DNA from: Oligoflexus sp.
GTDB taxonomy: Bacteria > Bdellovibrionota_B > Oligoflexia > Oligoflexales > Oligoflexaceae
Direction of reading: 5' to 3'
Length of the DNA stretch: 64,000 nt
Assembly: GCF_035712445.1 (NCBI RefSeq)
Contig: NZ_DASTAT010000099.1
Location: forward strand, 18,395-82,394
The first letter of the stretch is position 1, and each line of letters starts with the position of its first letter. This document shows positions 34,645 to 43,149 of this stretch, piece by piece. The notes beneath the pieces were generated by a model that did not search any database, was not told the DNA's origin, and saw nothing but the letters and a program-made list of their open reading frames with translations. A program made the position numbers and the translations under genes.

Positions 34645-35784
34645 ATGAATCGAATTTTCTCTTCTGGTCTGATCCTCTTGGGTGCCATGGCCTGCGGTCA
34701 GCAAAATTCTGAAACATCGAATCCAGAATCCGTAGTGTCCACCCAAAACAAATGGCCAGATCCGAGATCGGTTCCCGTATGCATCATGAATCGGGGTGAT
34801 GTGTCGGACGAACTTTTCAACGATATCAAAAATCATGTGACCAATGATTACTCCAGCAAGGCCGGCATCGGTTTGGTCGGCTGGGGATCATGTACGGCAG
34901 CGGACAAGAGCGCGCGGGTCATTCGCGTCACCTTCAGTCGGGTTCATAACTGGTATGGAAGCAAAATAGGCGCTGGCGGCGGTCTTTCGATGGTGGGTGC
35001 CTCCCGCTATTCCTGTGGCACCGGCTGTCAGGGCGGAACGATGCGGATTGATGTCAGCCAGGACGGTCGTTATCCATCGTCAGGCAGCTGGGCCAGAAAT
35101 TTTGCCACCACGCAGACGCGGGCCACTGCCGTTCACGAGTTCGGTCATGCGCTCGGTCTTTTGCATGAACACGAAAGGACTGATGCTCCTGGCTGCGGGG
35201 ATTATGATGACAAGGTTCGCGAAAACGACTGGAATGTCTATGTTGGTAACTTCGATGCCAACTCCATCATGAACTACTGTCACAACTCCAGCCTCAGCAC
35301 ACTCTCGCCCGGTGATGTCGCAGGCCTTCGTTACCTCTATCCAAGCCTTGCGGGAACCAGCATTCCGTCACGGCCGAGCCCGCTTCCCAAACCCGCTCCG
35401 GCCCCCACTCCTGTCAAGGATAAGCTGACGACGTTCGGCCCCTTCGGCAACAATGAAAACCGGGTTCTCATGACCATCCCGTCCAGTGCGGGTCGCAATG
35501 TGAGCTTCCCCTTGTCGGTTGATCTGGAACAGCACGCGGCCTGTGAATACGATTACGTGGTCGTGGAAGATGCCCGCGGCTGGAGATCCTCGCGCTACTG
35601 CGGTCGCACCACCTGGAATCTGAATGGTCTTGTGACGCCTGTCAGGATTACCTTCCATTCCGACCCGGCTGTCGCATCCAAGGCTGTGAAAGTTGGTAAA
35701 ATTGTCGCCACCGGCCAGCCCAGCGCTGCAGACGAAGCGCGGGAAGCCGAAGAACCAGAAGACATGACCGAAGTTTCGGAATAA
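34645..35784 (+). CDS. astacin/metzincin-like metalloprotease lipoprotein with C-terminal domain
   Basis: A 379-residue lipoprotein; signal ending in G-A-M-A-C (Cys about residue 17). The protease domain (about 40-235) has the metzincin zinc site H-E-F-G-H-A-L-G-L-L-H-E and a Met-turn S-I-M-N-Y. Cysteines are arranged in pairs. A Pro-rich hinge follows and then a C-terminal beta domain (about 265-360) with C-E-Y-D-Y-V-V-V, which resembles a CUB-like fold, and an acidic tail. Astacin-type proteases normally have a propeptide; only a short one could fit here. A paralogue lacking the C-terminal domain lies at 55218-55961. Substrate unknown. Confidence 0.83.
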   Translation: MNRIFSSGLILLGAMACGQQNSETSNPESVVSTQNKWPDPRSVPVCIMNRGDVSDELFNDIKNHVTNDYSSKAGIGLVGWGSCTAADKSARVIRVTFSRVHNWYGSKIGAGGGLSMVGASRYSCGTGCQGGTMRIDVSQDGRYPSSGSWARNFATTQTRATAVHEFGHALGLLHEHERTDAPGCGDYDDKVRENDWNVYVGNFDANSIMNYCHNSSLSTLSPGDVAGLRYLYPSLAGTSIPSRPSPLPKPAPAPTPVKDKLTTFGPFGNNENRVLMTIPSSAGRNVSFPLSVDLEQHAACEYDYVVVEDARGWRSSRYCGRTTWNLNGLVTPVRITFHSDPAVASKAVKVGKIVATGQPSAADEAREAEEPEDMTEVSE

Positions 35785-35845
35785 GGATTCACAAGGCAAG
35801 TCAGGGACTGCGAGAGGCTGGGTATTCGGCACGATCCGTTTCCTT

Positions 35846-35872
35846 GCCCGGGTCCTTGGCTACCGCCCGGGC
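35846..35872. terminator. possible terminator hairpin
   Basis: GCCCGGG/CCCGGGC arms around a 13-base loop, followed by only a weak T-rich stretch (TCTTTC). It lies between the convergent metalloprotease and FadJ-like genes. Confidence 0.4.
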
Positions 35873-35987
35873 TCTTTCGCGATAGTTCCTGGATACCGAC
35901 CTGTCCAAAAACGCAGAGGATCGACCGCAATGACGAGTGGAGCTGTTCGCTTCATTCAAACGGTCGTCTCATGAGCTGTCACGATCT

Positions 35988-38051
35988 TCATGATAGAGTC
36001 GTGGAATCAAGCAGGAGATGCGCGGGCTTCCAGAATCCATCGCCGGTCTTTTGATAAAGGCCCTTCATGCTTTCCACGACGTGCTTCAGTCCCAGCCGCT
36101 CAGCGTAATACATGGGCCCCCCGCGGAAGGCAGGAAAGCCGTAACCACTCAGGTAGACAAGGTCAATATCCGAGGCCCGCTGGGCGATCTTCTCCTCCAG
36201 GATACGTGCCCCTTCATTCACCAGAGCCAGGATGCATCGTTCGACGATCTCCTGATCCGTCACCGTTCGCGGCTGAATGCCTTTTTCCCGACGCCAGGAC
36301 GCAATCAGCTCCTCGACGATCGGATCGGCCTCGCCTTCACGGCGATCGGTCGCATACCGATACCAGCCCGACCCTGTCTTCTGCCCGAAGCGTCCCATTT
36401 CACAAAGTCGATCGGCGATCCGGGGATAATGCGGATCCGGCTCCACCTGGAGTTTATGCTTGCGAATGGCCCAACCGATATCGTTGCCGGCAAGATCGCT
36501 CATGCGGAAAGGTCCCATGGCCATACCAAAAGCTTCCAGAGCATTATCGATAGCGTAAGGACTTGCGCCTTCTTCCATAAGGTTCATCGCCTGCTGACTG
36601 TAAGCCGCGATCATGCGATTGCCTATGAAACCATCGCAGACACCGGAAACCACGGCGGTCTTCTTAATGATTTTGGCCAGAGCCATGGCCGTCGCGAGGA
36701 CCTCGGGTGACGTCTGTGCTCCGCGCACGACCTCAAGGAGCTTCATGATGTGCGCGGGACTAAAAAAATGCAGCCCCAGCACATCCCCCGGACGCTGCGT
36801 CACGGCCGCGATCGCATCAATATCGAGAGTCGAGGTATTGCTGGCCAGGATCGCGCCCGGCTTCGCGATTTGATCCAAAGCCTTGAAAACCTCCTTTTTG
36901 ATATCCATGTTTTCAAAGACCGCCTCGATGATCAGGTCCGCGTCTTTCAGCGCGTCATAGGTCAATGCCGCAGTCAGGAGCGCCAGCCTCCTTTCATAGT
37001 CCTCCTGCTTCAATTTGCCTTTTTTTACAGAGCTTTCATAATTTCTGCGGATGGTCGCCACGCCCCGATCCAAAGCCGCCTGCTCACGCTCGATCAGGAT
37101 CACGGGCAGCCCTGCATTTAAAAAATTCATGGCTATGGCGCTGCCCATCGTGCCGGCTCCGATGACTCCGACCCGCTGCACGGAACGCGGCTTGATGCTG
37201 TCGGGAATATCGGAGATCCGGCTCGCCGCGCGTTCGGCGAAAAAAGCATGACGCAAAGCCTGGGAAACGTCCCCTGTCACCAGCTCCTGAAAAAATTCAC
37301 CCTCCAGCTTGAGCCCCTCATCAAAAGGCAAGGTAAAGGCCGCGCGCACAGCGGCGACACATTTTTTAGGAGCCGGATAATGCGGGGAAAGAGTCTCTTC
37401 GGTTTTCTGACAGAGTTTTAAAAAATCATCCGACGCCGTCAGCTGCAGGTCACGAACTCTTGGCAGCTTTTGTTTTTCTTGAATGACCCGATGCGCAAAG
37501 GCCAAGGCAGCTTCAAAAAGCTCCCCGTCCACGATCGCATCCAATAGTTTGGTTTCCTGAAACGCGCGGGCCGGTAGAGCCTCGCCTGAAACGATCAGCT
37601 GCAGCGCCATCGGACCTGGAACCAGACGCGGAAGTCTTTGCGTGCCGCCCGCGCCGGGCAAAAGACCGAGTTTGACTTCCGGCAGCGCGATCATCGCGTC
37701 CGCAAGAGCGATACGGAAGTGACAGCCCAAAGCAAGCTCCAAGCCACCGCCCATGCAAACACCACCGATGGCGGCAATCACCGGCTTTTGACTGGATTCC
37801 AGCGTGTGGATCAGACGCGGCAGAGTCGGTTCCAAAAGGCCTTTCCCTGTCTTGAATTCGCGGATATCGGCGCCTCCGGAAAAGACCCGGCCGGCGCCGA
37901 TCAGCACGATGGCATCAATCGCACCATCAGTGGCAGCGGCTTTCAGTCCGTCATCAATCTGCGTTCTCAGTTCGTGGCTCAGACCATTGACGGGCGGACT
38001 GTTTAAAGCGATGACGGCAACGTTTCCATGTCGATCATAGGGCTTTTTCAT
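35988..38051 (-). CDS. fadJ: FadJ/FadB-like bifunctional enoyl-CoA hydratase / 3-hydroxyacyl-CoA dehydrogenase
   Basis: A 687-residue fatty-acid oxidation enzyme. Residues about 5-190 are a crotonase domain with G-L-E-L-A-L-G and P-E-V-K-L-G-L-L-P-G-A-G-G-T-Q, giving both catalytic glutamates. About 290-470 is an NAD-binding dehydrogenase domain with G-A-G-T-M-G-S and H-F-F-S-P-A-H, and about 475-680 are the two dehydrogenase C-terminal repeats. It hydrates trans-2-enoyl-CoA and oxidises the 3-hydroxyacyl-CoA with NAD. The size is that of FadJ and peroxisomal bifunctional enzymes. AAAAGGAGA precedes the start. It lies 12 bases after the MaoC-like gene; a thiolase is not seen in the window. 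Confidence 0.92.
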   Translation of the reverse strand: MKKPYDRHGNVAVIALNSPPVNGLSHELRTQIDDGLKAAATDGAIDAIVLIGAGRVFSGGADIREFKTGKGLLEPTLPRLIHTLESSQKPVIAAIGGVCMGGGLELALGCHFRIALADAMIALPEVKLGLLPGAGGTQRLPRLVPGPMALQLIVSGEALPARAFQETKLLDAIVDGELFEAALAFAHRVIQEKQKLPRVRDLQLTASDDFLKLCQKTEETLSPHYPAPKKCVAAVRAAFTLPFDEGLKLEGEFFQELVTGDVSQALRHAFFAERAASRISDIPDSIKPRSVQRVGVIGAGTMGSAIAMNFLNAGLPVILIEREQAALDRGVATIRRNYESSVKKGKLKQEDYERRLALLTAALTYDALKDADLIIEAVFENMDIKKEVFKALDQIAKPGAILASNTSTLDIDAIAAVTQRPGDVLGLHFFSPAHIMKLLEVVRGAQTSPEVLATAMALAKIIKKTAVVSGVCDGFIGNRMIAAYSQQAMNLMEEGASPYAIDNALEAFGMAMGPFRMSDLAGNDIGWAIRKHKLQVEPDPHYPRIADRLCEMGRFGQKTGSGWYRYATDRREGEADPIVEELIASWRREKGIQPRTVTDQEIVERCILALVNEGARILEEKIAQRASDIDLVYLSGYGFPAFRGGPMYYAERLGLKHVVESMKGLYQKTGDGFWKPAHLLLDSTTLS

Positions 38052-38063
38052 AGGCTCTCCTTT

Positions 38064-38507
38064 TCATGTATAGCGACGTGTCAACCATTCCGCGACACAG
38101 GCTGGTTTATCCTCGTTTTCCCGTTCGATCACAACTTCCCAGGTCATCTGCTCTCCACTCAACTCGCCCAGGGCTGGCAGGGCCTCGCTGCTGAGGAGTC
38201 TGAAGTGGGCCCGAATACGGGAGCCCGATGCAACCGGCGCCACGAAACGCACCCGATTCAATCCATAGTTCACCCCGAGTCGGAGCGTGCTTAAGTCCAT
38301 GGCGGTCGCCATAAGGCGACTGAGGAGCGAGAGAACGAGAAAGCCATGCGCGACCGTTCCACCAAAGGGCGATTCGGCCCGGGCGCGTTCAGGGTCAGTA
38401 TGGATCCACTGATGGTCCTCGGTCGCGGCGGCGAAGGTTTCTATGCGCTCCTGCGTAAGTGTCAGCCAGTCGCTGACAAGGACGGTGTCCTGCTTTTGAG
38501 TTTCCAT
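38064..38507 (-). CDS. MaoC-like (R)-specific enoyl-CoA hydratase
   Basis: A 147-residue hot-dog-fold hydratase. The hydratase-2 motif is present: D in A-T-E-D-H-Q-W-I-H, then P-F-G-G-T-V-A-H-G-F. It converts trans-2-enoyl-CoA to (R)-3-hydroxyacyl-CoA or acts on a related ester, as in NodN/PhaJ proteins. It is the first gene of a two-gene unit with the FadJ-like enzyme (12-base gap). The (R) product is not a substrate of the FadJ dehydrogenase, so it may serve side chains, polyhydroxyalkanoate supply or epimerisation, which is inference. Confidence 0.88.
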   Translation of the reverse strand: METQKQDTVLVSDWLTLTQERIETFAAATEDHQWIHTDPERARAESPFGGTVAHGFLVLSLLSRLMATAMDLSTLRLGVNYGLNRVRFVAPVASGSRIRAHFRLLSSEALPALGELSGEQMTWEVVIERENEDKPACVAEWLTRRYT

Positions 38508-38726
38508 GCGCCTCTAAACTTTCCTGGCAAAAGGTTGAAAGAAGGCTTCACTGTGACGAAGCTTGGGGCAAAGCTCAATGGGAGGATTTTTTTACGCCAG
38601 TAAGCCCAATTTTTACCCATGACCACCTTTCACCTTGAAGATCTTTTGTCATCTTTGTGGCTCCGAACAAAGTTTCCCGCTAAACCTAAGAACGAGATGA
38701 GACCTAAATTCTGAAAGGAAATTGCT

Positions 38727-39527
38727 ATGAACATTCTTCTTAACTGGAAAAGCTACATCTGGATGGGTTGTCTTGCGTTCACGAGCATGGCGGCCGCGGG
38801 ACAGGAGCTGCGGCTGACTTTGGGACCGGACGTGACCTGTCAGGAGCTGGACCCCAATGATCTTGCCACGGCCACGCCGGCCATCATCAATTTCGATGCA
38901 GGATCCCAGGCGTACATAGTCTGCGCGGTGCAGGCTTCTTTCCCGTCGCTCCAGATCGTAAGCACCGGAACGGTGCCGCGCTTCAGCAGTGATGCAAGCC
39001 TGGGTCTCGATGATTTCCAACGCTTAAAGTTCGAACAGCAAACGCAGGACCTTTTCGTGAATTCCTCATTCGGCGAGCACCGCGTGGCGGATTTCTCCGA
39101 TGAACTTCTGCCTCTGAGCGCCGCCCCCGCCGATGCCCTGCTCGGTCCCGTGAAAAGCCGTTTTGTACCGAAGCAGGTTTGCAAAACGGAATATCAGACC
39201 AAAAAAGTCTGCAGCATTCAGCCGAAGGAAGTCTGCAAAACTGTTTATGGACGCACGGAATGCTACATCCAGAATGTTGAAGTCTGTAAGGATGTGTCGA
39301 CGCCTGTTCAGGTCTGTGAAGACAAGCCGACCCTGGAATATTATCGCGAACTCGCAAGCCTGAGCGGCCAGTGGAAAGCGAAGCCTGTGGCCTATTGTCC
39401 GAAGGGTGTCATTGAAAAGCGCAGCCGCGTGGTCTATGGCAGAACCATCTATGAGCAGCGCTGCTGTGAAACCAAAGTCGTCTATGGACAGACGCAGAAG
39501 ACCTGCAGTCCCTGGGTAACTTTGTAA
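38727..39527 (+). CDS. exported cysteine-rich protein, function unknown
   Basis: A 266-residue protein with a signal peptide (about 1-25). Residues 26-145 form an ordinary globular region with a single pair of cysteines. From about residue 150 a second part carries some 13 cysteines in repeated V-C-K-x-x-Y or K-x-V-C-x-x units and ends with C-C-E-T-K-V-V-Y-G-Q-T-Q-K-T-C. No haem motif or zinc finger pattern fits. Regularly spaced cysteines in an exported protein suggest a disulfide-bonded stalk or a metal-binding module. AAAGGAAA precedes the ATG. It stands alone between divergent and convergent neighbours. Confidence 0.72.
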   Translation: MNILLNWKSYIWMGCLAFTSMAAAGQELRLTLGPDVTCQELDPNDLATATPAIINFDAGSQAYIVCAVQASFPSLQIVSTGTVPRFSSDASLGLDDFQRLKFEQQTQDLFVNSSFGEHRVADFSDELLPLSAAPADALLGPVKSRFVPKQVCKTEYQTKKVCSIQPKEVCKTVYGRTECYIQNVEVCKDVSTPVQVCEDKPTLEYYRELASLSGQWKAKPVAYCPKGVIEKRSRVVYGRTIYEQRCCETKVVYGQTQKTCSPWVTL

Positions 39528-39534
39528 TCTGACC

Positions 39535-39553
39535 GGGGCACGTCCTGTGCCCC
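39535..39553. terminator. hairpin between convergent genes
   Basis: GGGGCAC/GTGCCCC stem with a five-base loop directly between the cysteine-rich gene and the hydrolase gene. There is no T-run, so termination is only probable. Confidence 0.45.
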
Positions 39554-40572
39554 TAGTATCCGTAGCGAATGAAATCCATGATTTCGCGCAGGGCCTTGGT
39601 GCGAATGCGGTCGTTTTCGGCCAGGATCGCATGCATGGCGAGTGGGAACACCACCTTCAAACAAAGTGGAGCGTCGGCGCAGACCTTGTCCTGCCCTTCT
39701 GTGCGCACGACATTATCCTTCCCTGCCTGTAGCATCAGCAGCGGAACCTGCAGGCGATCAGCCTGATCGCGCATGGTCCATGTCGCCTCCAGACTGGCCT
39801 TGAGCCACGCCCAGGTCGCGCCGCCAATCACCGTATCCATCTGCGATTTCCGCAGTTCGCGAATCTTCAGAAAGCGGGCGTCGCTGCTCGTCACGATATT
39901 CGGCCCTGTGCCTGTATAGTGACCATGTCCCCATACAAAACCATCACCAAGGCCGAGCATCTGCATCAGCTTCGCGACGCCCCAGGCGAATCTTTGCGGA
40001 AAGGGATCGGATTTGATGTCGAGCATGGGCGAGACGAGGATGATGCGGGAGAAGGTTTTGGGATACTGCGATTCATAAAGCGAAAGAACGTTGGCGCCCA
40101 TCGAAAATGCGAGGGCGATGGGCGGAGTTTTCGCCTGAGGCAGGACGATTTGCTGCATGAAGGCGTGCAGGTCACGCTGATAGGAATCGTAGGTATCAAT
40201 GTAGCTCTTATGCGAATCGTCCAGAAAACGCTGCGATTTCCCCTGCCCGCGCCAGTCCAAAATGTAGGTCGAGACCCGCTCCTGATACATGTCATAAGCG
40301 AATTCCGCGTAGGACGTATAATGTTCCGTCCAGCCCTGCAGCACGACAAGGGTTGCGATCGGATCCGGATGGATCACCGTTTTATAGGCAAGCTTCACCT
40401 GATCCTCGGTGACGATAGTCCCGTCCGTGCCTTGGCTGAGGAAAAAGGGCCAAACCTTCTCCTCATAGGTCTGCTGATAATTCTCTTCGCTGATGGCAAA
40501 GAGGGCTCCTGCAAACAACCAATGACCGAGAATACCGAGTAGCGTCACAGAAAACATGCGTGGCAGTCGCAT
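39553..40572 (-). CDS. exported alpha/beta hydrolase, lysophospholipase-like
   Basis: A 339-residue hydrolase with an N-terminal signal (about 1-28) that begins M-R-L-P-R-M-F. The core resembles PldB/monoacylglycerol lipases (Hydrolase_4): Q-G-W-T-E-H before the oxyanion loop, D-W-R-G-Q-G-K-S, and the nucleophile elbow A-F-S-M-G, where the first Gly of GxSxG is Ala. A late His (L-A-M-H-A) and the Asp of A-G-K-D-N complete the triad. It probably cleaves acyl chains from lysophospholipids or glycerides in the envelope. ATG at 40572 is preceded by GAGGA; a longer version would hide the signal. Confidence 0.83.
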   Translation of the reverse strand: MRLPRMFSVTLLGILGHWLFAGALFAISEENYQQTYEEKVWPFFLSQGTDGTIVTEDQVKLAYKTVIHPDPIATLVVLQGWTEHYTSYAEFAYDMYQERVSTYILDWRGQGKSQRFLDDSHKSYIDTYDSYQRDLHAFMQQIVLPQAKTPPIALAFSMGANVLSLYESQYPKTFSRIILVSPMLDIKSDPFPQRFAWGVAKLMQMLGLGDGFVWGHGHYTGTGPNIVTSSDARFLKIRELRKSQMDTVIGGATWAWLKASLEATWTMRDQADRLQVPLLMLQAGKDNVVRTEGQDKVCADAPLCLKVVFPLAMHAILAENDRIRTKALREIMDFIRYGY

Positions 40573-40706
40573 GGGGTCCTCGCGAATTTTATGATCTTTC
40601 CCAAGAGAGCTCCTGGAATCTATCGGCGATTTGCCAGCTTTCTTAAGATTTACACCCACAAAGCCTCTCGCGTCTGACCCAGAGACGCGTGGATACCCGA
40701 AAGACC

Positions 40707-41906
40707 TTAAAAAATAGCCTTCGGCAGCTCCAAAAGAATGGCCCCCCAGCGGCTGGCCCGCGGACCCAGGGACCGTCCATGGCGTGCAATGGCCGTCATT
40801 TGCCTTTTATACCAAAACGTTTGCAGCATATCGTCCAGCTTTTTGATCCCCAAACGATCACGAGGCGCGCACGCGACAGCGGTGTCATCGTTCAGCACCC
40901 GCTGTGGAAAATCAGGCTCCAGCAGCATGGGGCGGGCGAGACCGATCAGATCCACGGCATCATCCGCCAGAGCCTTGTTCATCCCGGACGCGGTGCGAAA
41001 GCCGCCCGTCACCATCAATGGCACTTTGGATAAAGGCCTCGCCTTATGCGCGAAATCGAGGAAATAGGCCTCCCGCTTTTTGGTCGAAACTCCCAAGGCA
41101 CGCCCGGCCATGGCCAGGGATTCATAGCTGCCGCCCGAGATTTCGATGAAATCGAGTCCCTTGGCCTGCAGAAGTCGAATCAGTTCCAGAGCATCGCCTT
41201 CTTCAAAACCCCCGCGCTGAAAATCAGCCGAATTGATTTTGACGCCCAGAATCAGCTCGCGTGGCAAATCACGACGAATGCCTTCCAGTATTGTTAAAAA
41301 AGCCCGGGCCCGGCCTTCCAGGGAACCACCCCAGCGATCACGCCTCTGATTGGTGAGCGGGGATAGAAACTGACTCAAAAGATAACCATGCGCGGCATGA
41401 ACCTCGACCCCATCAAAACCAGCGTCCCAGCACAGCCGGGCCGCCTTCACAAATTGCGCGATGATCGTTTCGATTTCGGCCTCTTCCAAAGCGCGTGGCG
41501 TAACGAAGAGCGGCCCGAATCCTTTGAGCGGAATCGCAGACGGTGCCACGACTTCGGTTTTGGCATTGCGCAGAGCCTGGCGACCGGCATGATTCAGCTG
41601 AACGATGGCCTTGGATCCATGCTGTTTGATGGTACTCGCCAGCGTCGCGAGGCGCGTTTTGAACGCCGCCTCATCACGAAGAACCACACTTCCGAAACGG
41701 CTCATGGCCTCGCGACTGATAAACATATTGCCTGTGATGATCATGCCGGCCCCGGATCGCGACCAGACTCCGTAAAGGTTCAGAAGATCCTGTGTGACCT
41801 CACCCTCACGATTGGCGAGGAGCTCCTCGGTCGCGGCCTTGACAAGCCGATTGGTGAGACTGGTTCCATTTGGCAGTGTTAGCTGTTGTTTGACACCGGG
41901 ACTCAT
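40707..41906 (-). CDS. NADH:flavin oxidoreductase (Old Yellow Enzyme family)
   Basis: A 399-residue FMN enzyme with the OYE barrel. H-A-A-H-G-Y-L-L-S-Q-F-L-S-P and N-Q-R-R-D-R-W-G-G-S are the family signature segments. It lacks the C-terminal FAD/NAD domains of 2,4-dienoyl-CoA reductase, so it is a stand-alone ene-reductase that reduces activated C=C bonds. The last 45 residues form a short extra tail. GGAGGTCCTG immediately precedes the ATG. Physiological substrate unknown. Confidence 0.9.
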   Translation of the reverse strand: MSPGVKQQLTLPNGTSLTNRLVKAATEELLANREGEVTQDLLNLYGVWSRSGAGMIITGNMFISREAMSRFGSVVLRDEAAFKTRLATLASTIKQHGSKAIVQLNHAGRQALRNAKTEVVAPSAIPLKGFGPLFVTPRALEEAEIETIIAQFVKAARLCWDAGFDGVEVHAAHGYLLSQFLSPLTNQRRDRWGGSLEGRARAFLTILEGIRRDLPRELILGVKINSADFQRGGFEEGDALELIRLLQAKGLDFIEISGGSYESLAMAGRALGVSTKKREAYFLDFAHKARPLSKVPLMVTGGFRTASGMNKALADDAVDLIGLARPMLLEPDFPQRVLNDDTAVACAPRDRLGIKKLDDMLQTFWYKRQMTAIARHGRSLGPRASRWGAILLELPKAIF

Positions 41907-41988
41907 CAGGACCTCCGCGATTCAAAGACTCTTCCTTATGGATGGACGAGTCTTCTTAGTCATTGCCGCGGCCCGAGTCAAGCCAGGC

Positions 41989-42939
41989 TTATTTAAACGC
42001 TTCGCGCGGGACGTATTCGAAGCTGGTCGCGCCGGGCTTTTTCCATTTCAGTTCCAAAGCAATGCGGACCTTCGGACCCTGAAAGTAATCGAGCGACAGC
42101 GGATGATCGCCAGCTGTCAATCGCACCGTGGCTTCTTTGATGCCAACCGTCTGCGAATCGTCCGGGCCGGGTCCAAAGGCCTGATGCAGACCATCATTAT
42201 CGATCAGAACCTTCCCATCCAGGGCCAGTCGGGATCCATCATCGGAGTTCAGCTGGAATATGTAATCCCCTGTCACCGGGACGACAAGAGTCGTCGTGGT
42301 CTGCAGAGCAAACCATTCGACAAGGTTCGGCACATCGGGAAAGCCCTCGGTGAAATTGCGCGGGGCCACTGCGTATTTATCCATGCAGACGGTCAGAATT
42401 TTGCGGGCCTGGCTTGCGTTGGCGAAATCCGGCAGCGCGGTCGCCGTTGTATTGATCTCGTAGACATGAGCGAGAATCGGAAAGGCCACGTTGCCGCGCG
42501 TGCAGCGGGCAAACACCTGGGTGCTGGGCAGAACCTTGATCGTCACCGATCCCGAAACAGTCGGATCCGATTTCAAAACGGCCGTGATCACCACCGGGAA
42601 TTCCGCATCGGTTTGCGCGGGCGCGTGATAGACCCCATTCTGATCAATGCTGCCAATATCCTTGCGATCGGCGGGACCTTTGATGTCCCAGGTGACTTCA
42701 GGATTAGCAGGACCATCCTTGATATTGGCCTTGGCCTGCATGCTTTCGCCGGCTTTGATTTCAGGCGAAGGCACCGTTACTTCCAAAATGGGACGCACTG
42801 GGATCTGACCTTTCAGATCATCTGAAGAATTTTCCGTGCCTTTATTCCCATTGCCTTTAATGTTTTCAAACGCAGCTTTTTTACAGGCTGCCGGGACGAG
42901 TAAAAGCATCGCAAGTAAAAACAAACGACTGGTCTTCAT
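41989..42939 (-). CDS. PA14-domain lipoprotein
   Basis: A 316-residue lipoprotein with signal ending in V-P-A-A-C (Cys about residue 19), a polar tether, an Ig-like beta domain (about 55-145) and a C-terminal PA14 domain (about 170-310) with F-Q-L-N-S-D-D-G-S-R-L-A-L-D-G and L-D-Y-F-Q-G. PA14 domains bind sugars in many adhesins and glycosidases, often through an Asp-Asp pair and calcium; D-D is present. No catalytic domain is attached. The ATG at 42939 follows AAGGA. It diverges from the SGNH/hydrolase fusion gene, and a surface sugar-binding role is inferred. Confidence 0.82.
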   Translation of the reverse strand: MKTSRLFLLAMLLLVPAACKKAAFENIKGNGNKGTENSSDDLKGQIPVRPILEVTVPSPEIKAGESMQAKANIKDGPANPEVTWDIKGPADRKDIGSIDQNGVYHAPAQTDAEFPVVITAVLKSDPTVSGSVTIKVLPSTQVFARCTRGNVAFPILAHVYEINTTATALPDFANASQARKILTVCMDKYAVAPRNFTEGFPDVPNLVEWFALQTTTTLVVPVTGDYIFQLNSDDGSRLALDGKVLIDNDGLHQAFGPGPDDSQTVGIKEATVRLTAGDHPLSLDYFQGPKVRIALELKWKKPGATSFEYVPREAFK

Positions 42940-43149
42940 CGCAAGATCCTTCTTCCCTTGGTCGATATCACCCTGGAAATATCGGACTTTTGGCCAAATC
43001 CTTGAGGGATCCAAGACCGGCAGTTTTTGCCCAACCGCCGCCTCCCCTGCCTCGCAAGAAGGGTTTATTGCGCTTTTCGTAAAAGCTGCTAAACAGACCA
43101 TCCAGCTCAAATGATCTAGTCCGTTTGAATAGTGTTTCACGAGGTAACC

